Part shown: positions 1-11,700 of the stretch, one piece after another
How the letters are laid out: every line of letters starts with the position of its first letter
How positions within the stretch are numbered: position 1 is the stretch's first letter
NCBI RefSeq assembly: GCF_012273895.1
Contig: NC_052114.1
Coordinates: 3,410,001-3,474,000, forward strand
Reading direction: 5' to 3'
From: Zerene cesonia
Lineage: Eukaryota; Arthropoda; Insecta; Lepidoptera; Pieridae
DNA length: 64,000 nt
Notes under the pieces: generated by a model
Told to the model about the DNA's origin: nothing
Database searches by the model: none
Seen by the model: the letters and a program-made list of their open reading frames with translations, nothing else
Program-made: the position numbers and the translations under genes

Positions 1-1710
1 TGTCCTGTGTTCGTAAAATGCCTCTTTAAACATATTCCTAATAAGATAACACCAAAGTTTACAATGGCCTCAAAAACGTTGAAATACTCGCGTGCGGTAC
101 ATGACTAGCTTTCTTTGCTCTTTGAATGCATTGTTCGTATATTTAATTCCATTGAACGAACATGCATTCTTTCGAGAATCACCTGGCTTAAAATTTTAAC
201 AACGTATTAATGGCTTTGGTTTGTTTTAATTTGTTTTACATTTTTAATGCGCATGTAGTTGCTGATTTACGGTTTGCTGTATGAGAATTCATAGAAATTG
301 TAAGACGTACCTCGATAAGCTATACATAATAATATAACGAGTGCTCGCAAACCGGCTCCGTGGCGACATTATCTTAATTTCAACATTTGCATTTTGCATG
401 ATGATGACTGTGTCTGATCATTACAATACATGGCTATCCTTCTCATTTCAGTCGAAGTATTTAATCGTTTTCACTTCAAACAAAAATTGCAAATAAATAA
501 ACGTTATCTCAATGATATATGTTTTATTCCAAAACATAAGTGGATATGTAAGTGAAAATGAGGTTTTACGATCTGTTAAATGTTGGCGTTGAATATTTTA
601 ATAATATTAGCACACAGTCCATTATTGACTCCCTAATTTAGGCATAGCTCTTCTAACCAAATAATCATGTAACTGTAATATTGACGGATAAATTTAACTG
701 TAATATAATTTACCCATAATGTACAGTTAAGCATCTCGATATTTAATATATTTTATGTAAACAGAAAGGAAATCTTTTAAGAATGTTGTTGGCGATCGAT
801 GGCTTGTCAAGGATTTTGTTAATATTCACATTAACCGTACACCTCGGCCGTGTGATTCATTTCCATAAATAATCTCGTATTATACATACCTTTAATACTT
901 TTCTGGTAAGGTATACATGATTCAATAGGTGTATATATATGTGTTCTGGTACTTTCTCTTGCTTCACTATTGATACCTATGTACAGTGTATGGAGGTTAA
1001 GATAACAATGTTGCTTATTTAAACAAATATTGGGCTGAGTATCCACCGTATCGTGTAATTTAAGTGATTTTACTATTTCGTATAAAATTTTTGAAACGCT
1101 GCAAAGTTTACAAACATCGTTATGTCCTTGGTTTGGTCTTAATAAGAATAAAGTTAAGGATAATTTAAGTTTTTACGAATCTTGATTCGATTTAAACATA
1201 TTTTCATAAATTATTATTTGTTTTTATTGTAATTTAAAATATGATTTTATATCATATTATAATAGTTGATATTGAAATTACTATATATAAAATGCAATAT
1301 AAACATGGAATATTGTAATTAATTAGAAATATGGGTGTTTCATGGTTGCTGTTATGTATAATGAAATGGCAACAGCGGCTCATCTCTGCTTCAAGTTGTT
1401 TGAATAAATCTCTCAGCTTGTATTTGTCAATCGTACATCCACAGTGATTACACCACGCCATTCAATATATCTATCTTAATTAAAATGAATCTCTTAACGT
1501 TTGTAGGGACGTAATGGTACATTAATAAATATGTATATTTATACTATTTTGTTTATGCTCCATGTACAGAATACAGTTAAATACTGTTTTAACAAAAATA
1601 TCATCGCGTAAAAAACGTGTAACCCTATAAATAAAATATTTTATATGAAATCTGTAGTACTCTATATCTGATTTTATTTCCGATGTTTGTTAGATAAATT
1701 TATCAATATC
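1..1710. other. AT-rich non-coding sequence, no gene seen
   Basis: Both strands carry only short open frames with no recognisable domain. I see no strong repeat and no splice-flanked exon. It could be intergenic or intronic. Confidence 0.5.
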
Positions 1711-1890
1711 AAGTTTGTAAGGATGTGTGTGTGTTTGTTGCTCTTTCACGCAAAATCTACTGAACCGATTGCAATGAAATTTGGTACGTAGACAGCTGGA
1801 AAACTGGAATAACATATAGGTAACTTTTTATCCCGATATTCCTACGGGATACGGACTTGACGGCGGGTGAAACCGCGGGGCGCAGCTAGT
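1711..1890 (+). repeat. Dispersed lepidopteran repeat, family A (copy 1)
   Basis: About 180 bp beginning near 'AAGTTTGTAAGGATGTGTG', with the internal phrase 'GAAATTTGGTACGTAGACAG', and ending in a CG-rich 'CGGGGCGCAGCTAGT'. The same unit recurs at 13785-13987 (+) and 48079-48278 (-), so it is a dispersed mobile-element-derived repeat. No coding capacity is seen, and the element class (SINE, LINE tail or MITE) cannot be fixed from these copies alone. Confidence 0.8.
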
Positions 1891-4800
1891 ATGTTTATAT
1901 AAGAAAGTCTTGTTATTTGCACCAGTATTAAATCAAGAGCGGTATAAATTGGGCGGGTGTTTTAATGACTTGTATTGTTGGATTTGTTTACGCTTGATTT
2001 AAAACACAAGAATAACATTTAAAAACGATGTGTGTATGCGAATAGTTAGGATCCTATATAAACTTTTTACTTCTTTGTTACATTAAGAATATTTATCTTT
2101 CCAGTACTTAAAATTATATATCTATTGAATCATTTCTTTTTTACAATAAATATGCTTTTTTATCGGAATCCTTATAAAAAATTATGTTTATTACGTTAGA
2201 TACGTGTTCTCGGTTCTTAGCAAACACTGTAGACATATCAGTAACATTTCGAGATATATCTACGTTTAATAAAAATACGAATCGTGTATGGTATTTGTTT
2301 TAATGCTGTTGTGTGGAAATAATATTTGAGTTTCGGAAGACGTGTCGGGAGCGGTGTTTGTGATGGACAAATAGAACGCACTTGTGACACGCGGGAGCCA
2401 CCTCTTGTTGCATGTTTGCCTACCCTGATATGCATACCACCCAACTACCCAAATTAATAACAACCCCCCGGAGAATGTTCCAAGTGTCTGCGCTATGTTT
2501 ACGCTAATTATGTTTTGTAACGATGCACCTATAATTTAATAAAGGCTTCGGTTTTTGTGGTTTACGTAATTGATCTGTATCACGGACTGGTATACTCGTA
2601 AAGTTAAAAAATGCTACATATTCTTTCTATATGAAACTCGTATATTTATAAGACACAATATCTGCAATAGTTTTTTTCGATTGATGATTCAAATTGTGCT
2701 GGAATAGCATGTAAAGAAATTGGTTCATCTTCAGACTCTATTTTCCGAGAGCGTAACTCATTTGAAGTTATTCGCAGTAAGACATGTTGAATGTACCGTG
2801 CGAGAACAGTACTCGACTGTGTTCCATTACGGCTAAGCATTTGATATGGAACTTAGATCGTTTATGGGAAGTGAGGCTTATTCCCGGGCCAGCTTCGAGA
2901 TGTAATTGATTATGGCCGCTTGCCCACAGGCTGCGGAGATTAATTCCGAGAACAATGTGTATAATTCGAATTGAAATTGCGTATTGCAATTGAAACGGGA
3001 AAATATTTGAATTGGTTGCGATGTCAACATGCGTGAGATGTCGTGTGAATACTAAATTACTCAACAGACTTTCAAGGGCACTGCTGCAGTTTCGTTTTCT
3101 TCGAAAGCTCTATTGGTTTTTCTAATGACAAAACTTTGAGCGTTAAGAATTTGTTCATACGTTATAAAATTTATTGTAGATGATGTTGGCAAATTAAACT
3201 CTTATGGCGGAAGAGGTCTGATGAAAGTTTTAACGTGTGTAATCAGAAGTAGTATAACAGTAATAAAATATGAACGTTGGAAATCTGTGAGTCAGAAATC
3301 GGCACAAAGGTACACATTCAATTCTTTGTCATTTTTTGCAACATGGCACTGGTCAAATTTCCAAGAACAGGTTTCGCGAGGATGGATTCTCGAGCAGCGG
3401 AAGTGTAATTATACGAATCCCCTTATTTTAATATCAATTAGCGGTATACTCGTGTGGAGACAAAGCGAAATAATCTTTTAATATCCCAGTGTTAGAAAAA
3501 AAATATCGGTCATATCAGTCTACCCACCTTCTCTCACGCTTAGCGCTATTATGAAGCTGCGAAACGAGGTAGCCCGGTGGTAGCTATTTACGATTTATTA
3601 TCCCGTAATCGCTGCACTTGGCAATTCCCGCTATAATTCTATCCGTAAATCTTGCTGTTTCTATTAACATATATTTCAATGAGGATGAATGTAAAGTGGT
3701 TGTTTTGGATTTTAGTTGTCTCGATAGTTTTTAAAGTGGATTGCATTTTACATTTTTCGTTGATATCAATATAAAATTGTATGAGTACGCACATACGGCA
3801 GGATCTCGGCTCGCTGATTAAATACGAACACTTGCATTATAGAGCATAAACTACGATCTGATTAAGATGCATTTCCTTTCTAGGTTTAAAAGCCGTATCT
3901 ATAGTATAGCAAACTGATGATTACGATATCTGCTCGGGGACGCTTCGGTAGTTAAAGTTTGCAAACCGGTCAATATTATGATTTATGCTCTTACTTCGCA
4001 TTTGTGTGCTTTGTGCGGTACATTAATTTATTCATTTAAAAGCTGACGGGTTATATTTAACTTTATTTATGACATCGTATGCTGGTACACTACAGGCATA
4101 TATCCAAGATATAACTAGTTTAAGTTAAAAAAGTTAATTTTTAGTTTTTAATTTGAACTTGTTACTATAACAAATACGCAACTTAAACTTGTTAAAACAA
4201 ATTTAGTAAGTGAGGTTGTTATATAGTTTTTAAGGTTCTATATCCATAGATAACATGAAAATCTAATATGTTTATTTCAGTTCAGTTGTGTTCTGTTGCC
4301 TTCTTAAAAAATGAAGTTAACGCTCAACAATTTTAAATATAATTGCTATAGCTGATTGCAAGGTACCAAAAGGTAAATAAGTTTGTTTCTACTCTACGTA
4401 ATAATGAAAATTAAATTGAAGAATATAATTAAAAAGTAAAGGGCTGTGTATTAACGATTTAAAATTGCATTAACATCTTATTATGTTATACAATAAATAT
4501 TGTTGAGGTGGTAAATCTCTAATTTGGAACTCAATTAAATTTTATAATTTTTAAGACATTCCATAATCTATTATGAAAAAATTACAGATAAATTAAATTA
4601 GTTATTTTTAAAAGTCGTGAGTTTGTTGCAGATAAGAATAATTAAAACGTTTTTCAAGCATTTAATTCTAATCTACAATGATATTAACAGCTCTTATTAC
4701 GGATTCAAAAGTGCATTACATTGTGCTATTATTACAACCATAAAACGAACGTTTAACATCTGTATGATAATAATATGTACCTATAAATATATTGTGTGGC

Positions 4801-5164
4801 GCCATTTTTTCCTCCTATTAACATATAAATGACTCATTATAATCCATTTAGTGTATTCTAATTGTATTACAAAACGTCATAATTATTCTAATAAGACACC
4901 GACAATAGTATTTTGTAGTACTTATAAGATAGGAAATATATTAAAATCGATATTATCTTCAACTTTTGATTATGCGTACGTTTGCGTAGATATATTAAAG
5001 AGGTTGCTAAGGATATCGCGTTATCAAAACATGCGGTCTTCTGATAAGGTGATTATAATGAAACAATACCAACCTAGGGTTTGTTTGCGGGCTGCGTACA
5101 CGGAGCTTCGCCTGGTCTACAAAGCAGTCACTGTCACAAACACACACAACAATATTTTTCACAA
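1891..5164. other. Unique AT-rich non-coding sequence
   Basis: I see no convincing exon. Short open frames such as those near 2238-2463, 2646-3064 and 3221-3481 lack domain resemblance and splice context. The composition looks like ordinary intergenic or intronic insect DNA. Confidence 0.5.
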
Positions 5165-5330
5165 TATTGAGATCGCGAACATCGCGCGTGGAATCGCAGT
5201 TTGCGTATGGTCGCGCGACAGGTGCGGCCGTCGCAGCATCCACGACGAGTGTGCTTGTCGCGCCGAGCCGGCTGACCACGCCCCGTGCGTACGCGCACCT
5301 CCCCGCCGCGGAGCTGAAGCCTTCCTCAAT
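5165..5330. promoter_or_regulatory. GC/CpG-rich island in AT-rich DNA (possible promoter or first exon)
   Basis: About 165 bp are strikingly richer in G, C and CpG than everything within several kilobases ('TCGCGCGACAGGTGCGG', 'CCTCCCCGCCGCGGAGCTG'). All three + frames and at least one - frame stay open here, as expected from GC richness. In this genome such islands otherwise coincide with coding exons (24367-24525, 49188-49474). It could be a promoter or an untranslated or coding first exon. No protein family is recognised. Confidence 0.3.
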
Positions 5331-5679
5331 AACATTTTCAGCGGTTTCCCATGTCTATTTTATGAGCTTTCACTAGTTAACTGTCGTGGAAAGCATGTGA
5401 ATTTGAGAATACGAGCTGTTTTATGCATTGACTACTAAATAGAAAATTGAAATCTATTTGTTCTCGTATACGGCTAGTTGGTCGTAGTTAGGTACACTTA
5501 TCTTTATCGCAACCATGTATGGTAATTAATAGATCAATAACGTCGACGGCGTCCATTGATATTGTTAATTACTGAACCCTCCAGAACACAAGCACAAGTA
5601 GCATTCATAAAAGCGAGACTGTCACGCTGAAATTGAATGTGAACAGCGTGAGAAAGCCGTCCATAAATCGGCCTCTCCT

Positions 5680-6394
5680 AAATGATTCCCTTGATTAGAT
5701 GCTAATTGAGAAAATATGAAATCTCTGTGCACGGTGCGGTGAAACGATGTCATATAGGTAGTACACGTACTTGAGTATTAATTTGACTCTCGTCACGCTT
5801 GCGTCATGGCCCCTGTTGTAAATTATAAGTATTCAAATGAACATCGATCATCTCAATCAATATTAGTTCTGTTGCTACTTTCAGTTACATAAAACTTTCT
5901 CGGTTAGATTGGAAGTGCGTAAGACTCGAGATTTCGCGATCATCAAAAGTCGAAGTGAATTTCCCAGCGCACCTGCGCGGATGATTTACGCCCGCTGCGT
6001 TCTTGTGCGTAATTAGCGACAAACTGGGGGGCATTCGAAGAATTTTTCATTTTCTATAATAAATCACTTTTTATTACATACGGGATAAATAATGGCTGTA
6101 TCGTTTTATTTTAGCATGAATTAACTCATCTCGGCACTGCGATTAATCAAAAGTAATATTAATGTTAATTTTTACCGAGATTATCGACGTTTATAACTGG
6201 ATTATAATCTTGTTAGGAATAGGGTGAAGTTCATTAGGAATGTGCTAGAAAATTCCAATTACATAAGATACGGTTCTCAATGTATATAAAGTGAGTTAGT
6301 TATCTTTGCCAGCAGCGATTTTCGTCATTGTTTGTTGTTTGCGCTGATGAAAACTGATAAAACGTTGTTATGTTACAATGGTTACAATTTTTAA
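5680..6394. repeat. Left copy of a ~0.7 kb near-identical duplication
   Basis: This 715 bp block matches 8031-8739 in direct orientation. By eye the copies differ by three substitutions and one 6-bp deletion in the right copy. The right copy starts exactly at the first base after the 1000-N gap, and the left copy ends where an unrelated AT-rich insert begins. This is most simply two haplotypes of one locus placed in tandem around a gap. A true segmental duplication is the alternative. Confidence 0.9.
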
Positions 6395-7030
6395 TAGTCC
6401 AAGAAAATGGGTAGGGTAAATGCGAATTTGAGATTAAAACTTGAATTTTTGATATAATTTACTTTGAGGAATCTAAAAACGAACTGTGCAAGTTTTTTTT
6501 AAATTCACCCCCGAGAAGGGGTGAAAAAAAATAAATAAAGTCGTTTTTTTGAAATTTTGGCGAAACTGTAAGTGTTAGAAAAAAAAGTTTTAAATAAAAT
6601 TTGTAGAGCGTAAAATTTTACACAAAAATGCTTCTATGACTTTTTTCCTAAAATTGAAATTAACTGAGATAGGGTAGTTAGAAGCTAGGGGATGATAACT
6701 GCAACTTAAAAAAAATCATAACTTATTGAAAAATTGATAAAACTCATATATTTTTTTAATTAAATTACTTATATAATTATAAACTTTGATCCTAGAGAAA
6801 AAAAAAATTTTCAATTGTTTGTAACAAAATTATAACAATTTGAAATTTTTATTTTCAAATTAAATCAAGTCAAACCGACAAAAAAAAAATATATGTATAT
6901 ATATATATAAATATATATTTTTTTTCAATACATTAGTATTTTAAAAAAATTAACCATACGCATTGAAATTTAATTTTTACTTTTACCTTTTATTTTCAAG
7001 CAGGTATAAAATAATTTACCTGGTGAAAGA
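6395..7030. mobile_element. AT-rich insertion running into a gap (probable transposable element)
   Basis: The duplicated block is interrupted here by sequence with no counterpart after 8739. It is very AT-rich, with long A and T runs and a 'CCCCGAGAAGGGG' mini-palindrome near 6510. It continues into the gap at 7031. The clean junction at 'AATTTTTAA' and the failed assembly fit a transposable element present on one haplotype. No ORF is visible, so the class cannot be stated. Confidence 0.45.
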
Positions 7031-8030
7031 NNNNNNNNNNNNNNNNNNNNNNNNNNNNNNNNNNNNNNNNNNNNNNNNNNNNNNNNNNNNNNNNNNNNNN
7101 NNNNNNNNNNNNNNNNNNNNNNNNNNNNNNNNNNNNNNNNNNNNNNNNNNNNNNNNNNNNNNNNNNNNNNNNNNNNNNNNNNNNNNNNNNNNNNNNNNNN
7201 NNNNNNNNNNNNNNNNNNNNNNNNNNNNNNNNNNNNNNNNNNNNNNNNNNNNNNNNNNNNNNNNNNNNNNNNNNNNNNNNNNNNNNNNNNNNNNNNNNNN
7301 NNNNNNNNNNNNNNNNNNNNNNNNNNNNNNNNNNNNNNNNNNNNNNNNNNNNNNNNNNNNNNNNNNNNNNNNNNNNNNNNNNNNNNNNNNNNNNNNNNNN
7401 NNNNNNNNNNNNNNNNNNNNNNNNNNNNNNNNNNNNNNNNNNNNNNNNNNNNNNNNNNNNNNNNNNNNNNNNNNNNNNNNNNNNNNNNNNNNNNNNNNNN
7501 NNNNNNNNNNNNNNNNNNNNNNNNNNNNNNNNNNNNNNNNNNNNNNNNNNNNNNNNNNNNNNNNNNNNNNNNNNNNNNNNNNNNNNNNNNNNNNNNNNNN
7601 NNNNNNNNNNNNNNNNNNNNNNNNNNNNNNNNNNNNNNNNNNNNNNNNNNNNNNNNNNNNNNNNNNNNNNNNNNNNNNNNNNNNNNNNNNNNNNNNNNNN
7701 NNNNNNNNNNNNNNNNNNNNNNNNNNNNNNNNNNNNNNNNNNNNNNNNNNNNNNNNNNNNNNNNNNNNNNNNNNNNNNNNNNNNNNNNNNNNNNNNNNNN
7801 NNNNNNNNNNNNNNNNNNNNNNNNNNNNNNNNNNNNNNNNNNNNNNNNNNNNNNNNNNNNNNNNNNNNNNNNNNNNNNNNNNNNNNNNNNNNNNNNNNNN
7901 NNNNNNNNNNNNNNNNNNNNNNNNNNNNNNNNNNNNNNNNNNNNNNNNNNNNNNNNNNNNNNNNNNNNNNNNNNNNNNNNNNNNNNNNNNNNNNNNNNNN
8001 NNNNNNNNNNNNNNNNNNNNNNNNNNNNNN
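7031..8030. other. Assembly gap (1000 N)
   Basis: Exactly 1000 N, so the size is conventional and the true length unknown. Near-identical sequence on both sides suggests the gap may be artificial. Confidence 1.
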
Positions 8031-8739
8031 AAATGATTCCCTTGATTAGATGCTAATTGAGAAAATATGAAATCTCTGTGCACGGTTCGGTGAAACGATG
8101 TCATATAGGTAGTACACGTACTTGAGTATTAATTTGACTCTCGTCACGCTTGCGTCATGGCCCCTGTTGTAAATTATAAGTATTCAAATGAACATCGATC
8201 ATCTCAATCAATATTAGTTCTGTTGCTACTTTCAGTTACATAAAACTTTCTCGGTTAGATTGGAAGTGCGTAAGACTCGAGATTTCGCGATCATCAAAAG
8301 TCGAAGTGAATTTCCCAGCGCACCTGCGCGGATGATTTACGCCCGCTGCGTTCTTGTGCGTAATTAGCGACAAACTGGGGGGCATTCGAAGAATTTTTCA
8401 TTTTCTATAATAAATCACTTTTTATTACATACGGGATAAATAATGGCTGTATCGTATTATTTTAGCATGAATTAACTCATCTCGGCACTGTGATTAATCA
8501 AAAGTAATATTAATGTTAATTTTTACCGAGATTATCGACGTTTATAACTGGATTATAATCTTGTTAGGAATAGGGTGAAGTTCATTAGGAATGTGCTAGA
8601 AAATTACATAAGATACGGTTCTCAATGTATATAAAGTGAGTTAGTTATCTTTGCCAGCAGCGATTTTCGTCATTGTTTGTTGTTTGCGCTGATGAAAACT
8701 GATAAAACGTTGTTATGTTACAATGGTTACAATTTTTAA
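8031..8739. repeat. Right copy of the ~0.7 kb duplication
   Basis: Direct copy of 5680-6394 starting at the contig edge. It then continues without interruption into unique DNA. See the left copy for the comparison. Confidence 0.9.
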
Positions 8740-11700
8740 AGATAGTCGTGATATTAGTTCATAATTTATGGTTATTAAAACAAACAAAATTTATTTTAAA
8801 TCTCAACAGAAACGATATTTCTTACTAAATAAAAATGTATTTTTAGCATTAATAACTTTTTTGTATAAATCCTTAAATAACTTCTATACTTAAAACAAAA
8901 CATAATCTATATATCTACATACCTTGAATATCTTCTATAGAACTACTACTAAGGCCATAGAATAGCTTAAAAAAATCGTTTTCAGCGATCGATTCCTCGT
9001 ATGTTTACTCTCGGATTGTTTCAATTCTTTATTTGTTTTATTCTCCATGTTTATCGCCTCCTTTCATGTTTAAATTTATGTTTCCCTTAAAAAAGTATAA
9101 TAAGGTTAAAAGCTTCCTGCTGAAAGCTTCTCATTGAAGTATTTGACCGCAAAAATTCGGGCAGGCCGGCCGCATGGCAATTAGCAAATTACAATTTTCG
9201 ATGACCGCGACGCGTGTATCGCCAACCAGCGGGACAACTGGTTTTGTGGGTTATAGCCGGGACCCGGCCACCAGTGAATGGCTTTGCTCTTTCCCGCAAA
9301 AATTAACTCAGCATCTGTCTCCTCATTATATCCCCGAGGTCATACCGTACTTGTGCACGATCGATACTCCAGTTTTACTATCGTATTAACGACGTTCGTA
9401 TGAATATTTATAAATTAATATTATCAACATATAGCTTCCATTAATTCTTTCATGTTTAATTAAAACGATATGTTGGACGTTATTTAAATCGGTAAACGTT
9501 TGAACTTCTATCATTTATTTATCTTATGCACAGTAGCTAAACAGGGTGTGGCGTAATGTATGGTTAATATGGTAAATGCAAGTAGAACGTTGTGGCTATT
9601 TAGAGGAATACTTCGCCAAAAACATAATTTCTTTCCTTCACTTCATTTTTTTTTAATTTTCTAAAATGTTGTATATCTAGAGAACTAAGGGACTAATATT
9701 AATGCACTTATGAATATCCTGATCATATAAACTATTGATAATGTTTAATTAAATTGCAAATATTCTACTTATAATCTTACGTAAAAATTGAAGTTTTACA
9801 ATAAATTTTGCATATTTATATACAAAAAGTTAAGAGAACTAAGTAATGAAATAAGCCATAACAAAAGGCCCCATTTATGAAACTGAAAGTTGATTTATTT
9901 CAATTTTAGCATCCGATATATAATGTCAAATGCACGCGTGCGTAACGAGCCAATTAAAAGTTTAGGGGGACTGGATATTGGCCTCTGCGAATAAGCCATA
10001 ATCCAGCATGATATACGGCCTGTCTGAAGCTATTTGACGAAGAATGTCTGGCCCGTGTGAATGACCAATCTACGATAAATCAATTTATCTAAACGATCCT
10101 AGCCTTACAACTATGCTAAACTATCAAGATCAATTTTCATTTAAAATTGGGTGCTAAGAAGAGTATAGTTGTATGTTGAATGACCGACTTTGAGACTATT
10201 GTTGAAACAAAACCATCATTTAGAAAATATGTAATGTATTTTGAGTTTGATTAGTCTCTAAACCAATTTATTTGTTAAAAAAACATACCTAGAATTAAGT
10301 GCCTATTTTTCAATCATTAAAAATGTAGGTATCTTTTTATCGTACCATTTCAAAAACGTGTTCTTATCTGTGCCTTTTCACATTTTACAGGTGACATTTT
10401 AATATAATTGTGTAGGTAATACTAATTAGACATCATGGGTAATTTTTTTCTAATTCTTCTTCTAAGACAATAAATGCCATGCGTTTTTCTGAAACTAAAG
10501 AGTTCCCCGTGCGCTTCACGTTCAACCGTCGCGGTCGCGGCGTGTTGCTTGCAGTGGATCGAGGATGTTAGGTTCCACTAAAAGTAATCCTGCCATTTGT
10601 TGTATGATGTGTATGACTCAAATGAAATACATGGAGAATTTAGTTTTATCGGACTCTATCCGCGATCTAAGAAATAAGCATTTACAGTAATTTAGCGCAA
10701 ATATTTTATCGAATTGCAGCAAATTGAAAGCGCTCGTTAGAGGGCCATTTGTATCAATAGACGCCAGATTAGCGATCGTATCTCTAGCGGTATCGCGACA
10801 TTTCTCGTCATTTGAAATTTTGCTTTATATCGTATTCAACGAGCAATTCTAATTGCACAAAATTACGTCACTCGCAGGATAAAATGTTTTGCTCGAGCCT
10901 GGCCTTGCCCATTTATCTTGAGAAACTGTTTATTATCTATGAATAAATATCAACGGCGTTCTTTTATTGTCGTCCTACACTTATCGTTATTGTGCATTCT
11001 AATTACGTTAAGCGCATAAACAAATTACTCAATTATGCATCTAAACGTCTCAGCGCAGATCTTAATCCAGTGTTTGGCACAGATAAACTGTTTTAATTGA
11101 TTTGCGAACGTTCTAGATAAATAGAAAAAAAACTCCATTGTTTTTTTTTAATAATGTCGACACGTACCTCTTTGAAAATTTTGGGGACTGTGTTACCGGT
11201 GTGGCAATATACCAAATGTACCTAAAGCGATGAATCATAACGAAAACGCAATGTTTAGACATGAAAGCATGTAAGATCGTGGTACATTTTGCAAGTTTAT
11301 ATGAGCTTATTTGAAATCTAACCCACTTCTCACTTTATATACGCCGTCTGTTAGTATATCATGTTTTTATGGCTGCCATAAACTGAGATGTTTCCCGATT
11401 GATATTGCACTTCAATGTAATGAATATGCATACAGCTTCGTATATCAGAGTTAGGCTTATAAATATACCGTTTTTAACCGACTCGTGTTATTATTTTTAT
11501 GGAATGGAAACATTGATTTTTTTATTGAATTTGTAATAGTTTTAGGAAAATATCCTAGCTCCTTACGTTGCTAACAATATATTTTAACCTCAGTATTTGT
11601 AATTTGTATAAAAACTGTATTAATTAAGGATACTATTTGATTAAAAAACCCGTTTCATCAAAATCAAATTACAACAAATAAATAGTAAATGTCTGTTTTG

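Noticed and set aside
6963..8104. Very long open frames made mostly of X across gaps (also at 32798, 43021, 54302, 60610)
   Set aside because: They are produced by translating N runs. Only short unsupported flanks are real sequence, except for the reverse-transcriptase piece at 61635-61768 and the GOPC exons at 27751 and 28822.
9174..9389. 71-codon frame in a GC-richer patch
   Set aside because: No splice context and no family resemblance. Treated as possible non-coding conserved DNA instead.
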